DNA of 21,617 nucleotides from Acidobacteriota bacterium (GTDB lineage: Bacteria > Acidobacteriota > Terriglobia > UBA7540). Positions 7,024-17,000 of the stretch are shown here, piece after piece. The position numbers and the translations under genes were made by a program. The stretch lies in assembly GCA_003165615.1 (NCBI GenBank), contig PLWR01000406.1:2625-24241 (forward strand), in the 5' to 3' direction. The notes under the pieces are model-generated. The model worked only from the letters and a program-made list of their open reading frames with translations. It did no database searches and was not told the origin of the DNA. Position 1 is the first letter of the stretch, and each line of letters starts with the position of its first letter.

Positions 7024-9456
7024 TTAGTATAATCTTTCGCGCGGCTTCAAATTGCCGAAGGTGCCAACATTCGCCAGCGCCAGCGCCAGCCGGAACTGGC
7101 TCTCATGCCGGTACGGTCCCAGGCTGTAATCCTGGTACTCGATATCGAGCGCGAAACACCCGAAATTATAGCTGAGCTGGCTGACCGCATGCTGGAATAT
7201 CTTCTGCTGAAAGTTGTAATCCATGCCGAGCGCCCCACTCAGGCCTTTGCGGTTCGGGTCACCATAAGTCACCACCGAGCCCAGAAGGTGAAAGGTGTTC
7301 AAGGGCGTCACCGTTGAGGACGAACCGGCGGTGTTGCCCCCCGCCAGCAGTGAACCGAAGTAGGACGACTTGTTAATAAAAAAGTCGGTAAGGGAGACTC
7401 CCCATAACCCGCGCTTCACGTGGGAGGTGATGCCGGCATCCAAAATACCACTGGCGCCGGTGGGGTTAATGTCGGTGCGGATTTCCGTATCGTAGTTGGA
7501 AAATGGAGCGAACTTGAACACGGAATCAACGGGCGAGAAGTGTTGGCCGTGCTCGAAGGCGAATCCCGTAACGTCGATGGTTGAAGCAAAGACGCTGTTC
7601 TGGCTGGAGTTGAACAGGTTTCCGAGGCCAAACGTGGGATCAAAGTAATACTTCTGCGAAAGACGCCAGGAGAAGATGTCCCTCGCCTGGGGAGTGTCCG
7701 GTGAGTTGTCCGGCACGTCCTTGCGGGCCAGAATGGAGTTGGTTAGCGAATACTCCACCTCGTTCGTCTGGGTGAAAATATCCATGACATCGAAGCGGGC
7801 AATGTCCAGGATATCTTCCGGATCATTCTCGCGCACCAGGTGGTACTGGATATCCGGCTCGATCACATGCTTAATGCGGTAGCCCCGATAAGAATTGGTG
7901 AATACCTTTTCCAGGGAAGGGGGGCGCAGGTCAAGGGTTACCTCTCCCAGCAGGCGATCAACGGGGGTGTGCTTGCCATCCAGACTGGTGCCATAATGCG
8001 TGGCCCGAAATCCCACCGAGGGTATGAACCGGAAGTGCCAGAACTCCTTCGGCCGCAGCAGAAGTTGCGGATGAAAATCCAGGCGATCACTTAGCAGAGG
8101 GATCGCCAGCCCCGGCAGGGTGCTCTGCTCGGTGCGGCCCACCATGTCAACGGAGGTTTCGAAGGAAAAGTACGCCGGCGAGTTGCCGATTTGGCGGTCT
8201 TCCCCGTCAAGCTGAATGCTGGGGAGGTGGCGGATGATGACGTTGGGGGTGGGGCCAATGACGCCTTGGACCGAGAGTGTGGGTAAGGTGGAGAGAAAAT
8301 CCTGATACCGTTCGGCATAAACATTGAAGCTATAGGCATCCCAATTCTTGCTGATGAAGCCGGATTGCACGGCTTCGGAATCGACGGCCTGGGAATAATT
8401 GGGTGACCATGTAATTCGGAAGGCCATGGTGTTGACGTAGTCCACATTGGCGACGGCGCGGAAGCCATCCCCAATGTCATCGTCTTTACCAATGGCGTGA
8501 ATACTTTCACCGGCGGCGCGAAGCGGCACTTTTACGTAGGTATTGGTTCCAGGCACATTCTCAAGAGTTACGCCCGAGTACTTATCATTAATACCAAAGA
8601 ATTCGACGGTGAAGTCCGCGTTGGCGCTGGGCTTGGCGCGAAATTCCGCGCGTTCCGCCAGGCCGCGCTTGCTATAGTCCTCGACACCCAGCATCAAATC
8701 GGCGCTGGAGTTTATTGCCCAGAAAAAACCGTCCCCAAGGATGTAGCCTTTCTGTGTGGAATTGCCAATGTGGGGAAGCAGGAAGCCGGTTTGCCGGGGC
8801 TCCTTCGCAATTGAATCCACCACGAAGGGAAAATAGAAGATGGGAACCCCGAGAAAGCGGAAGACGGCGTCGTGGGCCACCACTTTCTCTCCCGGCGTGA
8901 CGCGCGCTTTCCCCACGGAAAGCAGCCAGCCCTTCTTGGCGCAATCGCAGGTGGTCATGCTGCCGTGATTCACGAGGTAGGTATTCTCGTCCACGCGATC
9001 CACTGTTTCGCCCCAGATGTAAAAGGGGTTGTCGGTCTTCAGGACGCGCGGCCGGGAGGGACCTTTGGAATGGACGTTTCCAACCCCATTGCTAAACCAC
9101 CCCTTCTGGGTCTGGATATTGTAATGGACCTCATCCGCGGCAAGGTGGCTCATGGGGTCGTCGAAGACCACGTGCCCGCGCGCCATCACGTCATTCGACA
9201 CGTCGTCAAAGGAAGCTTCGTCCGCCGTCACGCGGATCTGTTGGTAAACAATTTGGACGTGGCCGCGCAGATGGTAGGTGTCCTTATCCTTTTGCTGAGA
9301 ATCCGCGCGAATCGTTACTTCATTCCCGAGCCCCTTCACTTCCAGAGGAACAGGAATCTGTTGCGCGTGCAAGCACGGAACGAGGGCAAAAAAGAGCGCG
9401 AGAGCGGCGGGAAGCCGCAAGCCATTGCCACCGGGAAGGGTACGAACGAGATGCAT
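7024..9456 (-). CDS. lptD: LPS-assembly outer membrane protein LptD
   Basis: About 810 residues. A signal segment ([19 protein letters not shown]) leads into an OstA/LptA-like beta-jellyroll domain (roughly 40-165: [22 protein letters not shown], then [22 protein letters not shown]), followed by a long LptD-type beta-barrel ending in an aromatic residue (RERLY). It is the outer-membrane component of the Lpt bridge that flips LPS to the cell surface, and its presence argues for a true diderm cell. I prefer the ATG at 9456; the frame also allows a GTG at 9462. It is first in the leftward run and is divergent from the RDD gene, with only about 100 bases for both promoters. Confidence 0.93.
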   Translation of the reverse strand: MHLVRTLPGGNGLRLPAALALFFALVPCLHAQQIPVPLEVKGLGNEVTIRADSQQKDKDTYHLRGHVQIVYQQIRVTADEASFDDVSNDVMARGHVVFDDPMSHLAADEVHYNIQTQKGWFSNGVGNVHSKGPSRPRVLKTDNPFYIWGETVDRVDENTYLVNHGSMTTCDCAKKGWLLSVGKARVTPGEKVVAHDAVFRFLGVPIFYFPFVVDSIAKEPRQTGFLLPHIGNSTQKGYILGDGFFWAINSSADLMLGVEDYSKRGLAERAEFRAKPSANADFTVEFFGINDKYSGVTLENVPGTNTYVKVPLRAAGESIHAIGKDDDIGDGFRAVANVDYVNTMAFRITWSPNYSQAVDSEAVQSGFISKNWDAYSFNVYAERYQDFLSTLPTLSVQGVIGPTPNVIIRHLPSIQLDGEDRQIGNSPAYFSFETSVDMVGRTEQSTLPGLAIPLLSDRLDFHPQLLLRPKEFWHFRFIPSVGFRATHYGTSLDGKHTPVDRLLGEVTLDLRPPSLEKVFTNSYRGYRIKHVIEPDIQYHLVRENDPEDILDIARFDVMDIFTQTNEVEYSLTNSILARKDVPDNSPDTPQARDIFSWRLSQKYYFDPTFGLGNLFNSSQNSVFASTIDVTGFAFEHGQHFSPVDSVFKFAPFSNYDTEIRTDINPTGASGILDAGITSHVKRGLWGVSLTDFFINKSSYFGSLLAGGNTAGSSSTVTPLNTFHLLGSVVTYGDPNRKGLSGALGMDYNFQQKIFQHAVSQLSYNFGCFALDIEYQDYSLGPYRHESQFRLALALANVGTFGNLKPRERLY

Positions 9457-9563
9457 GAGCACGCAGGTTAGCCATTCTACTCGAAAGCGCTTTGTTCTTC
9501 CGAGTCATTTTGCTAAGATGCCTACGAATAGAGAAACGCTACCTGGAGGAATCAAAACCTGCA

Positions 9564-10793
9564 GTGAAGTGCCCCAAGTGTGGGTTCGTCAGCTATGCCG
9601 GACTAGAGCAATGTAAGAAGTGTGGCTACCCGTTCGTGAAAGCCGCGCCCAAGGGACCGTCTTCCTCGTTGACCACGTTGTTTCCAGAGGGAGTGCGTTC
9701 CGTTGCCTACGCCCCGATAAATGCCGCGCCTGGCCCCAAAGAGAATTCACCCCGCCCTGAGCCGGAGCTGGCAATCAAACCAACAGCCACTCCAACGGCG
9801 CTTTCAACGGCGCCTAATCCGGCACCTTCAACGGCAACTCCTCCGGCGCCCCCAGCGGCGCCTCCTGAGCCCGTGCCCCCACAGCGTTATTCCTCCGAAG
9901 AAGCCCAACCGGCAGCCGCCCGTTCGCGGGTGGAGGAACCACCAGCCGATTGGAGAGAAGAATTGTCGGAACGGGTCGTGAACTTCCGCAAGCGGCGGGC
10001 TCGCCTCCATCCCGATGCCGATCCTGCGGGGAATCTCGAACTGGACTTTGAGCGCCCCGACGAACCCGAAGATATTCGGTCCATTTTCCGCGAGCAGGAG
10101 ACTCCGGAGGAGGGAGATTCGCGCCTCGACTTGGAAATCGGCGAACCCGCCATGGACCGTGAATTGGAGGGCCCGTCACCTGAAACTCTCTCCCTCGAAG
10201 ATCCGGGCGACGAGATGATGCAGCTTGATGCTGCTCCCGATGAGAGGGGGGAAATGTCCTTGGGGGAGTCTGTGGCCAAGAGTTCACCCATGGAAATCCA
10301 AGTCGGCTCTCCCGCCGCCGTTGTCCCCGAGGAAGCGGCTTCGGGGATTTTCCTTGCGCCGCTGGGCCGCCGCTTCCTGGCTGGCTTGACCGATGCCTTG
10401 GTGCTGCTGGTGGGGGCAGCCTTGTTTGGGACAATTTTCTGGTTTTGGTGCGGGTACTTGACCCCGGTTCCGGCCACCGTCGCGGTTCTGGGAGTGGCCG
10501 CCGTCATCCTCATCTTTGCATATTTCGCCGTGTTCACCGCGATTGCCTCCGCCACGCCCGGATTGCTGTTGATGGGATGCGAGATCCGCAATCTGCACGG
10601 AGACCATCCCACCGTGCGCGAATCCTTCTGGCGCGCCTTTGGGGTTCTCGTTTCGCTTTCGGCGCTCATGTTGGGATTCATCTGGGCCTGTGTGGATAGC
10701 GACACCCTGACCTGGCATGATCGCATGTCGGGCACCGTCATTGCCGAGGAGCACATCGCCTCGGATCTCGCCGGCCTGAATGTGACATCCTAG
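9564..10793 (+). CDS. Zinc-ribbon RDD-family membrane protein
   Basis: About 409 residues from the GTG at 9564. The open frame extends to a TTG at 9492 but without a ribosome site, while GGAGG lies at 9545-9549, a rather long 14 bases before the GTG. The N-terminus is a zinc ribbon, CPKC-x10-CKKC. Then come a Pro/Ala/Thr-rich stretch with a repeating 'TATPTALSTAPNPAPSTATP' flavour and a long acidic, disordered-looking region. The last 150 residues or so form an RDD domain: GRRFLAGLTDALVLL with a transmembrane helix, a second helix, TPGLLLMGCEIRNLHGD, a third helix, and LTWHDRMSGTVI. RDD proteins are integral membrane proteins, some proposed as transporters; the ribbon plus linker suggests a sensing or scaffolding role, which is inference. 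Confidence 0.8.
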   Translation: MKCPKCGFVSYAGLEQCKKCGYPFVKAAPKGPSSSLTTLFPEGVRSVAYAPINAAPGPKENSPRPEPELAIKPTATPTALSTAPNPAPSTATPPAPPAAPPEPVPPQRYSSEEAQPAAARSRVEEPPADWREELSERVVNFRKRRARLHPDADPAGNLELDFERPDEPEDIRSIFREQETPEEGDSRLDLEIGEPAMDRELEGPSPETLSLEDPGDEMMQLDAAPDERGEMSLGESVAKSSPMEIQVGSPAAVVPEEAASGIFLAPLGRRFLAGLTDALVLLVGAALFGTIFWFWCGYLTPVPATVAVLGVAAVILIFAYFAVFTAIASATPGLLLMGCEIRNLHGDHPTVRESFWRAFGVLVSLSALMLGFIWACVDSDTLTWHDRMSGTVIAEEHIASDLAGLNVTS

Positions 10794-10845
10794 CGCGTAC
10801 GCCTCATTGCTCATTTTCGTCGCGCTCTCACGGGAGGACTTCTCC

Positions 10846-11007
10846 ATGGGAAAAGGAAAGTTCGTCAATCAGAAGCTCGGAAAGAACGTCAGCCGCAGAT
10901 TCGATTTGCTGAAATCACAACTTGCCGTGCGTACCAACCGCGAGTTATCTTCCCACCCATTGAACTCGTCTCTCCCTAAGAAGGGAACCTCCCGGGACAA
11001 GCCATAG
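10846..11007 (+). CDS. Possible small basic protein
   Basis: A 53-residue Lys/Arg/Ser-rich ORF (MGKGKFVNQKLGKNVSRRFD...). The ATG has GGGAGG 8 bases upstream, which is the main reason to list it. No known family is recognised. It lies 52 bases after the RDD gene on the same strand, so it could be co-transcribed. Confidence 0.35.
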   Translation: MGKGKFVNQKLGKNVSRRFDLLKSQLAVRTNRELSSHPLNSSLPKKGTSRDKP

Positions 11008-11178
11008 CGAGCCGCCATGAAGGTTGCGGGTTCGCCATCGAAGCGAAAGCCCCCCCAAGAAAGCCCTGACCGCGGCTTTGATCTGACCGCTCAGACCCAA
11101 GGGGTTACGATTCAACCAGTTGCCTGGCCACCCGGGTCGGCGGAAAAGACCTCTCGGGCAAGAAGCTTCCCCTCGCAT

Positions 11179-11209
11179 TTGTGCATCATAGATAGTGACG
11201 TGTTATACT
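11179..11209 (+). promoter_or_regulatory. Candidate promoter of the S41-like gene
   Basis: TATACT at 11204-11209 is a good -10; TTGTGC at 11179-11184 is a poor -35 with a 19-base spacer. The start codon is 48 bases further on. Confidence 0.3.
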
Positions 11210-11257
11210 TTCAAGAATCAGGGCAATGCAAGCCCCAGGTGAAGGAGTTATCCCAGC

Positions 11258-12478
11258 ATGACTAACCGTATTCGAGCCACACTTATTTCCGTCTCTCTCA
11301 TATTGATGTCCTACGTCCTTGTGGGGGGCTTGCTGGGGAAGAGTGAAACCTCCTCCGAGAAGACTTATCGTGACCTGGGTGTCTACAGTGAAGTCCTGAA
11401 TCGCATTAAGCAGGAGTATGTAACCGATCCGGATCTGAAAAAGGTCACGGACGGCGCCATCCGGGGGCTGCTGGAGTCGCTGGATCCCTACAGCACGTAT
11501 CTGACTCCCGAGCAGTATCAGGATTACTTGCAACACCCTGACCCGGGACCGGCGGATGTGGGGCTCTTCATCTCCAAGCGGATGGGATATGCCACGGTGG
11601 TGGCGGTTCTTCCGGGAAGCCCCGCGGAAAAAGCCGACGTCAAGCCCGGTGATTTGATTGACGAGGTCGATGGCGCGCCGACCCGTCAGTATTCGGTCTT
11701 GCAGCTTGAGCGCTTGATGGCGGGACAACCCAATACTACTGTGAAGCTCACTTTGGTTCGTGAAGCGCGCGTCGACCCCCAGAGCACTACGATCACCCGC
11801 GCCGTTCTGAATTACCCACCGGTCTTCACCAAAATGCTGGATGACGGAACCGGGTACCTGCGAGTGGCGACCTTCAACAAAGGGAAGGCCCATGAGATTG
11901 CGGCCAGGATCAAGGAACTGCAATCGCAAGGCGCCCACAAAATCATTCTCGACTTGCGCAACTGCGCCGGAGGCGATGTGCAGGAAGCGGTGGACACCGC
12001 CAGCCTGTTCCTGAACAAGGGCCTGGTGACCTACCTTGCCGGGCAGCGCTTTCCCCGCCAGGACATGGAGGTGCATCCCATCGGGCCGGTGTGCGCATTG
12101 CCTCTGGCAGTCCTCATCAATCAGTCCACGGCGGGCCCGGCGGAGTTGGTGGCCTCCGCGATGCTGGGCAACAAACGCGGCGAAGTGGTGGGCACAAGGA
12201 GCTTTGGCGAGGGTGTTTATCAGAAGCCCATCCCGATTGGTGATGGCTCCGCCCTGCTTCTTGCCGTGGCCAAGTATTATGGGTCGGATGGCAAGGCCAT
12301 CAACGAAAATGGCGTAACCCCCAGTGTGGTCCAGCCTGCCAATGGGGAGGGTGAAGATGCGGATGAAGATAATCAGCCGGCGGGGCCTGAACAATTCGGC
12401 GGCAAAGATGATCTGCAACTTCGCAAAGCCATCGAGATTCTGGGCCAGCCGTCCGCAACGCCGGCCAAGGCCGCGTGA
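11258..12478 (+). CDS. S41/CtpA-family protein lacking the catalytic Ser and Lys (predicted pseudo-protease)
   Basis: A 406-residue protein: N-terminal membrane anchor or signal (about 8-27), an S41 N-terminal helical part (YSEVLNRIKQEYVTDPDLKK...SLDPYSTYL), a PDZ domain (about 102-170, with GSPAEKADVKPGDLIDEVDG), and the S41 fold with DLRNCAGGDVQEAV. In active CtpA/Prc proteins the catalytic Ser sits in (S/T)ASASE and the Lys 25 residues later in FGKG. Here the same places read STAGPAE and FGEG, so Ser is Gly293 and Lys is Glu318. The frame is intact and the rest of the fold kept, so this looks like a retained pseudoenzyme, perhaps a scaffold or peptide-binding partner. The start has AAGGAG 10 bases upstream. 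The next gene is a YibQ-type deacetylase, as in the envC-ctpA-yibQ neighbourhood. Confidence 0.88.
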   Translation: MTNRIRATLISVSLILMSYVLVGGLLGKSETSSEKTYRDLGVYSEVLNRIKQEYVTDPDLKKVTDGAIRGLLESLDPYSTYLTPEQYQDYLQHPDPGPADVGLFISKRMGYATVVAVLPGSPAEKADVKPGDLIDEVDGAPTRQYSVLQLERLMAGQPNTTVKLTLVREARVDPQSTTITRAVLNYPPVFTKMLDDGTGYLRVATFNKGKAHEIAARIKELQSQGAHKIILDLRNCAGGDVQEAVDTASLFLNKGLVTYLAGQRFPRQDMEVHPIGPVCALPLAVLINQSTAGPAELVASAMLGNKRGEVVGTRSFGEGVYQKPIPIGDGSALLLAVAKYYGSDGKAINENGVTPSVVQPANGEGEDADEDNQPAGPEQFGGKDDLQLRKAIEILGQPSATPAKAA

Positions 12479-12484
12479 CTCGCA

Positions 12485-12775
12485 ACACGAAACACGAAAT
12501 TTGAAACTGGAAACTCGAAACTCGAAATTCCTAATCCGAAACCGAAACTCGGGCGCGGCTATTCGGCTTTCGAGTTTCGATTTTCAAATGCTGCCTGTCT
12601 GACCCACGAGGACCAAACTGCTGGAAAAGCGAAACTCGAAATTAGAAATCCGAAAATCCAATAGCGGATCACGAGTTCGGAATTTCGAGCTTCGAATTTC
12701 GATTTTCCAGTTTCGAATTTCGATTTTCCAGTTTCGAATTTCGGATTTCGCCTTTCGAATTTCGTTTTTCGCCTG
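12485..12775. repeat. Word-repeat array (TTTCGAATTTCG type) between two genes
   Basis: About 290 bases of imperfect iterations of GAAACTCGAAATTC-type words in the first half and the inverse (TTTCGAATTTCGATTTTC) in the second, so the array as a whole is roughly an inverted repeat. GATTTTCCAGTTTCGAATTTC is tandemly duplicated around 12700-12740. Only a short non-repeat piece (about 12586-12620) interrupts it. It is related in style to the array at 5909-6040. No gene is seen in it, but the deacetylase frame is open through its right half. Confidence 0.8.
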
Positions 12776-12782
12776 CCTGCTC

Positions 12783-13847
12783 TTGATCCTTACCGCCAAC
12801 GCTTGCAATTGGTTTCATCCCCAACCTTTGAATGAATCGGACCGCCGTGAGCTGGCAGTGCGTTTCAAGAACGCCGTCACCGATGCCGGTGGAACCCAGA
12901 TTTGGATCAAACATCCCGCCAAGTTGCACCATGGGCAAAGTTCCGTTCAGTCCTTACAAGTGCTCGCCACTCCCGCGGCTTACCGTGCCGTGCTGACCGC
13001 GGTGCAGCAAGAGTCACACAGGGACAAACTGGAATTGGGGTCGACAGTGGACACGCTCGGAGGCGGACGGCGTTTTGCCATCCTCAATGTCACCCGGCGC
13101 GGGCAGCGCATCATTCAAATTCATCTGCGGGAAGTGCCCAGGCTGCTGCGTGCCGCCATCGTGATCGACGACATGGGCCTGGACCTGGAGGCCGCGCACA
13201 AGCTCCTGGCGCTCGATTATCCCCTCACCTTTTCAGTCTTGCCTTACCTGCGATACACCCAGGTGATCGCACAGGAAGTTCATCGCCGCGGGCATGAAGT
13301 GATGTTGCACCTGCCCATGGAACCGGAGCCCGGCGCGCATACGTCTCCCGGCAAAGGGGCGATTCTCGTGGGGATGAATGCGGCGGAAGTGCAGAGGGTG
13401 GTGCAGAACGATCTGGCTGCCGTTCCCTATGTGGCGGGAGTGAACAACCACATGGGATCGCGGGCCACCCAGGATGCAGCCCTGATGGCCGAGGTCATGA
13501 AGACTCTGGCCGACCACCGGCTCTATTTCATCGATAGCCGCACCACGGGCGCCAGCGCGGCGCTGGAGGCGGCCAGGCGCCAGCGCCTGCCGTCGTTTTA
13601 TCGAGCCGTGTTTCTGGACAACACGGAAACGGTTCCTTACACGCTGGGGCAGTTGCGCGAATTCCGTCACAAGGTGGAACAAGATGGTGTGGCGCTGGCT
13701 ATCGGACATCCGCACGCCACCACCATTACCGCTCTCGAAAAATTCCTGCCGGAGTTGGAACAGGCAGACATTGAGCTGGTCGTGCCTTCCCAAATCGTGA
13801 ATCTACCCGAACTCGCCCGCCTGCACCCACCCGCCGGCGCCAACTGA
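12783..13847 (+). CDS. Divergent polysaccharide deacetylase (YibQ/DUF610 family)
   Basis: 354 residues from a TTG at 12783. Core motifs of the family: IVIDDMG (D129-D130), VMLHLPMEPE (H176), NNHMGS (H223), YFIDSRTT (D251) and AIGHPH (H309, H311). This fold resembles NodB-type carbohydrate esterases; the family's own substrate is not established. The start is doubtful: no ATG or ribosome site is present, and the frame stays open back to 12603 through the repeat array. There it would encode FAFRISFFACLLLILTANAC, a credible signal or membrane segment built partly from repeat sequence. It follows the S41-like gene on the same strand, as yibQ follows ctpA elsewhere, so the two probably act together in envelope or septal peptidoglycan work (inference). 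Confidence 0.88.
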   Translation: MILTANACNWFHPQPLNESDRRELAVRFKNAVTDAGGTQIWIKHPAKLHHGQSSVQSLQVLATPAAYRAVLTAVQQESHRDKLELGSTVDTLGGGRRFAILNVTRRGQRIIQIHLREVPRLLRAAIVIDDMGLDLEAAHKLLALDYPLTFSVLPYLRYTQVIAQEVHRRGHEVMLHLPMEPEPGAHTSPGKGAILVGMNAAEVQRVVQNDLAAVPYVAGVNNHMGSRATQDAALMAEVMKTLADHRLYFIDSRTTGASAALEAARRQRLPSFYRAVFLDNTETVPYTLGQLREFRHKVEQDGVALAIGHPHATTITALEKFLPELEQADIELVVPSQIVNLPELARLHPPAGAN

Positions 13848-13903
13848 CCCTTTTTTGGAACCAGTCTGAGTTTCTCACCACGAGTTTGGAGGAGGGCGTT
13901 ACA

Positions 13904-14058
13904 GGATGTGAGGAAAACTGTAGACGCTGTCATTCTGAGCCCGCATTTTGGGCGAAGAACCCCTGTAGTTGGCTCTTTTCATCGCGCTCCGCGAACTGCC
14001 GAGGTCCTTCGCCCAAAATGCGGGCTCAGGATGACAGGGCGAGGGGTTTTTCCGCAGC
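13904..14058. repeat. Palindromic repeat, copy 3, with a 30-bp internal stem
   Basis: The ends are GATGTGAGGAAAAC and GTTTTTCCGCAGC, inverted and related to copies 1 and 2. The inner arms 13928-13957 and 14007-14036 are inverted copies over 30 bases with one mismatch; both start from the shared TGTCATYCTGAG word but then continue with a different GC-rich core (CCCGCATTTTGGGCGAAG). It sits between the convergent deacetylase and haem-protein genes and could act as a bidirectional terminator. It fills most of the 238-base gap. Confidence 0.75.
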
Positions 14059-14085
14059 ATGCCAAGAAGGCGCGACGGCTATCTC

Positions 14086-17000
14086 TTATTTTGCCGCCAC
14101 CGCAGCCTGTACCTGGCTGCCGCGAATCCATTCCAGAATCGTCCGGTATTGCCAGCTTGATTCATTCCCGGGCCAGCGCTGGCCGCCATTGTGGGTGGCC
14201 AGGTAATCGCCGACGTTGCCCGCACTGTCAGTGGGCCGGGTGGGCTTGATCAGAATCAGGCTATGTCCCGGGTCATTGATGTCCACCACGCGCATGGCAT
14301 ATTTGTAGTTCGCCTGGCTGTCTTGATCCGAGAATACGCCATCGGCATTGGGCGGCGAGAGTTTGAAGATCACGTGGCTGGCATGGCAAAACACGCACGC
14401 CTTGCCGTCCGCTCCGGGCTTGGCCAGAATGGGTTCGATCCTGGTAACGAAGTAGTTGTAGTCCAGCACGGACCCGGGCAGCACATCCTTGAGTGCTTCA
14501 CTGAGTTTCTTTCCTTCCAGCACGCTGGCGGCGATCAGTTTCAGGCGGGGATTATTGTCTTTTTGCAACTCGGCCAGCGCGGCGCGGAAGCCCGGCTGCT
14601 GCTCAACATCTTTCACCTTGCGCAGAACGTCGAGCGCGGCGGCGGGCGCATTGGCGTCAGGGTCGTGCAGGGTCTCGAGCACGGCATTCAGCACGATGGG
14701 GTTCTCCAGAAAGTTCGGCGCCTTTTGATAGACCCCATTCTTCGCCACAACGTACGACTGATCCTGCGATACGGCCCCGCCCGCCACGCCCAGATGCCTG
14801 AGCATGAACTTGGGGTTTCCCACTTCTTCGGTCAGGATGATACGCGCGGGGCTGTGCAGCTTGGTGAAAGCAGTCTTCACCAGGGGAGCGGTTTCCGGAT
14901 CGTTGAGAAGATGCTCCAGGGAAGCCCGCAAGGCGGCGCGCTCCACCTCCGGGCTGGGATCGTCCAACCCTGCCAATACCTGTTCCCGCAGAGCCGGTTC
15001 CTGAATAAGGCTCTTGAACGATGAAGCGGCAGTGAGGACCCAAGCATAATTTGCCGGGCGGGGTTGCCGCTCGAGCAGGGAGCGCAACGCCTCCAGGACG
15101 TCCGTTTGTTGCGCCCAGGGAGAGTCGCCCGGGAGTGCCGCGAGCAGAGGTAGCACTACGGCCTGACTGTCAGCGTTGCCATGATTGAGGATCTCGATGA
15201 CCTTGCTCACCAATTTGGGGTCAGGTGCCGAAGGGGCGTCAAGGTTCAGGATACCTCGCTGCCCGTCCTCGTAAACGTAGCGGACCGTCTGCCGCACCTC
15301 GGCGCTCGGATCCTCCGCGAGTTCCAGCGCGGCGAGGGTGAAGCGCTCGTCGCCGGCGGCGCTGAGCGTGCTTCCCGCCTTCAGCACTTCAATCTTCATG
15401 TCGTCGTCAGCGCCTTGCAGGCAGGCCAGGAGGGCGGTCTCCAGCTCGGGCCCGGAACTCTTGAAAAAGTGAATGAGGTCGCTGTCGTTGCCAATGCGAG
15501 TTTGGAAGAAGCCATTGTGAACATCATACTTGAAGTTCACGGCCTCACGGTAAGGCGAGTACTCATAACCCGGACGGTGCAGGTCGGGCACTCCCGTGAC
15601 GTATTTGGTGAGGACGGCAGGCAGCTCAATTGAAACGGTGTCAGCCTTGAGCGGGGGCAAAGCGTAGTGGCGAATGTGGAAGTCCCACAGAGCATTCAAA
15701 ATGCCTTCGCGCCCCAGGGGAGTGCCCTCACGCAACACCTTGGCCAGCACCTGGGCCTGGTCACGCACCACGGCTTCGTAGCCGTCCTCGATACGGTTCT
15801 TGTCCTCATCTTTGGGGCTGGCTCGCACCCAAGCTCCCAGGTAGCCGGTATTCTCGTCGAGTAAATCATAGATGCTCTCCTGAAGGCCGCGACGCACCAT
15901 GGGGTTCGTTTCGGTGTTCAGGCGCATGGCCAGAGCTTCCAGCGTGCTCCGGCGCACGGGTTGTTGGTCTACCTGCCAGTAATACCAGCGCCACAAGCCG
16001 GAAGCTGCCTGAAAGCGCACGAACGGAACGGGGTCGTTCAAATTGCCTTCCAGGGCAGCAAGCAAATCCGGGTCGCTGGTGAGCTCTTTGAAATGTTGGT
16101 TGAAAAGGCGGGTGGCGCCCCAGCGAGTGCGCGCGTCGGGTGACTTCAGCGCGGCTGTCAAGAGCTTGCGACCGGCGGGAGCGGCCTCCTGCCGCCGCGA
16201 CAACACCATGCGCAGCGCGTTGGCGGCGCTGGTTTGCACCATCTTGCTGGAATCGCCGAGAGCTTGAATCAAGGCGGGCATGGAGCCGGGATCAGCCATG
16301 TGTCCGAGGGCGCGGGCGGCGGCTTCGCGCGCCAGCGGTTGATCGCTCTTCACCAGCACTTCCCGGATTGAGCGCAGCGTAGCCTCCGGCGCGAGGTCCC
16401 AGAATTGGTCGAGCTGGGCGAGGAGCAAAGGCAAGTTGCGCGTCGCAAGTTTTGTGGGCGGCGCGGGGTAGGCCGCATTCCAGTTTTTGGCCTTGGTTGG
16501 CCCCGGGTAGAGCGTTGACAGGGTTATCACGGCAAACTGCGTTGCCCGGAAGGGAGTATTAAAGCCTTGATAGACAGGGTCGCCTTCCCAACTGCCTTCC
16601 GGCCGCTGGGCCGCCAGCATCGCCTTCACCCCGCGTGCCATGCGTTCATCGGTCTCGGGGCGCCGTCCGGCGAACGCCAGTGCATAGAGGGCGTTATAGG
16701 AAATAAAATCCGCGGGCTTGGCTTGCTTGTCAAACGGATACGGCCATGCCCCCTCGGGAGATTCATAGCTATAAAGCTGGTCGATCAGCTTGTCAATTTG
16801 CGTTGCGTATTTGGCGCGATCAACCGTCCCCAGGAGCTGAATCTTCCAGCTCAAGTCGATCATGTTCTTGGGTTCGCGCGCCAGGGCGAGTTGCTCCACC
16901 TTGTCGCGTTCCGCCCGCCACTGCGCGTCGTGCGTCTGGCGGTAAACCAGATCGAATGTCTCCCAGCTTTGCGTGGCAATCTCAAAGGAGCTCACTTCCG

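Larger units (their letters stand above)
10794..11257. other. 464-base interval with one possible small gene
   Basis: This stretch separates the RDD gene from the S41-like gene. The only coding candidate is at 10846-11007. The 3' part holds a promoter-like TATACT (11204). Other open frames here (for example 11017-11265) have no ribosome site and no recognisable composition. Confidence 0.5.

Noticed and set aside
9887..10756. 289-codon minus-strand frame over the RDD gene
   Set aside because: Ser/Arg/Ala-rich shadow; the plus-strand frame has a zinc ribbon, transmembrane helices and RDD motifs.
11017..11265. 82-codon ORF before the S41 gene
   Set aside because: No ribosome site, low-grade composition, and it overlaps the promoter-like region and the S41 start.
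11186..12418. Long open frame on the minus strand (410 codons)
   Set aside because: Antisense shadow of the S41-family gene, whose domains are clear; no recognisable motifs or ribosome site.
12485..12775. Possible CRISPR array
   Set aside because: The units are short, irregular words without fixed-length repeats and unique spacers, and no cas genes are nearby.
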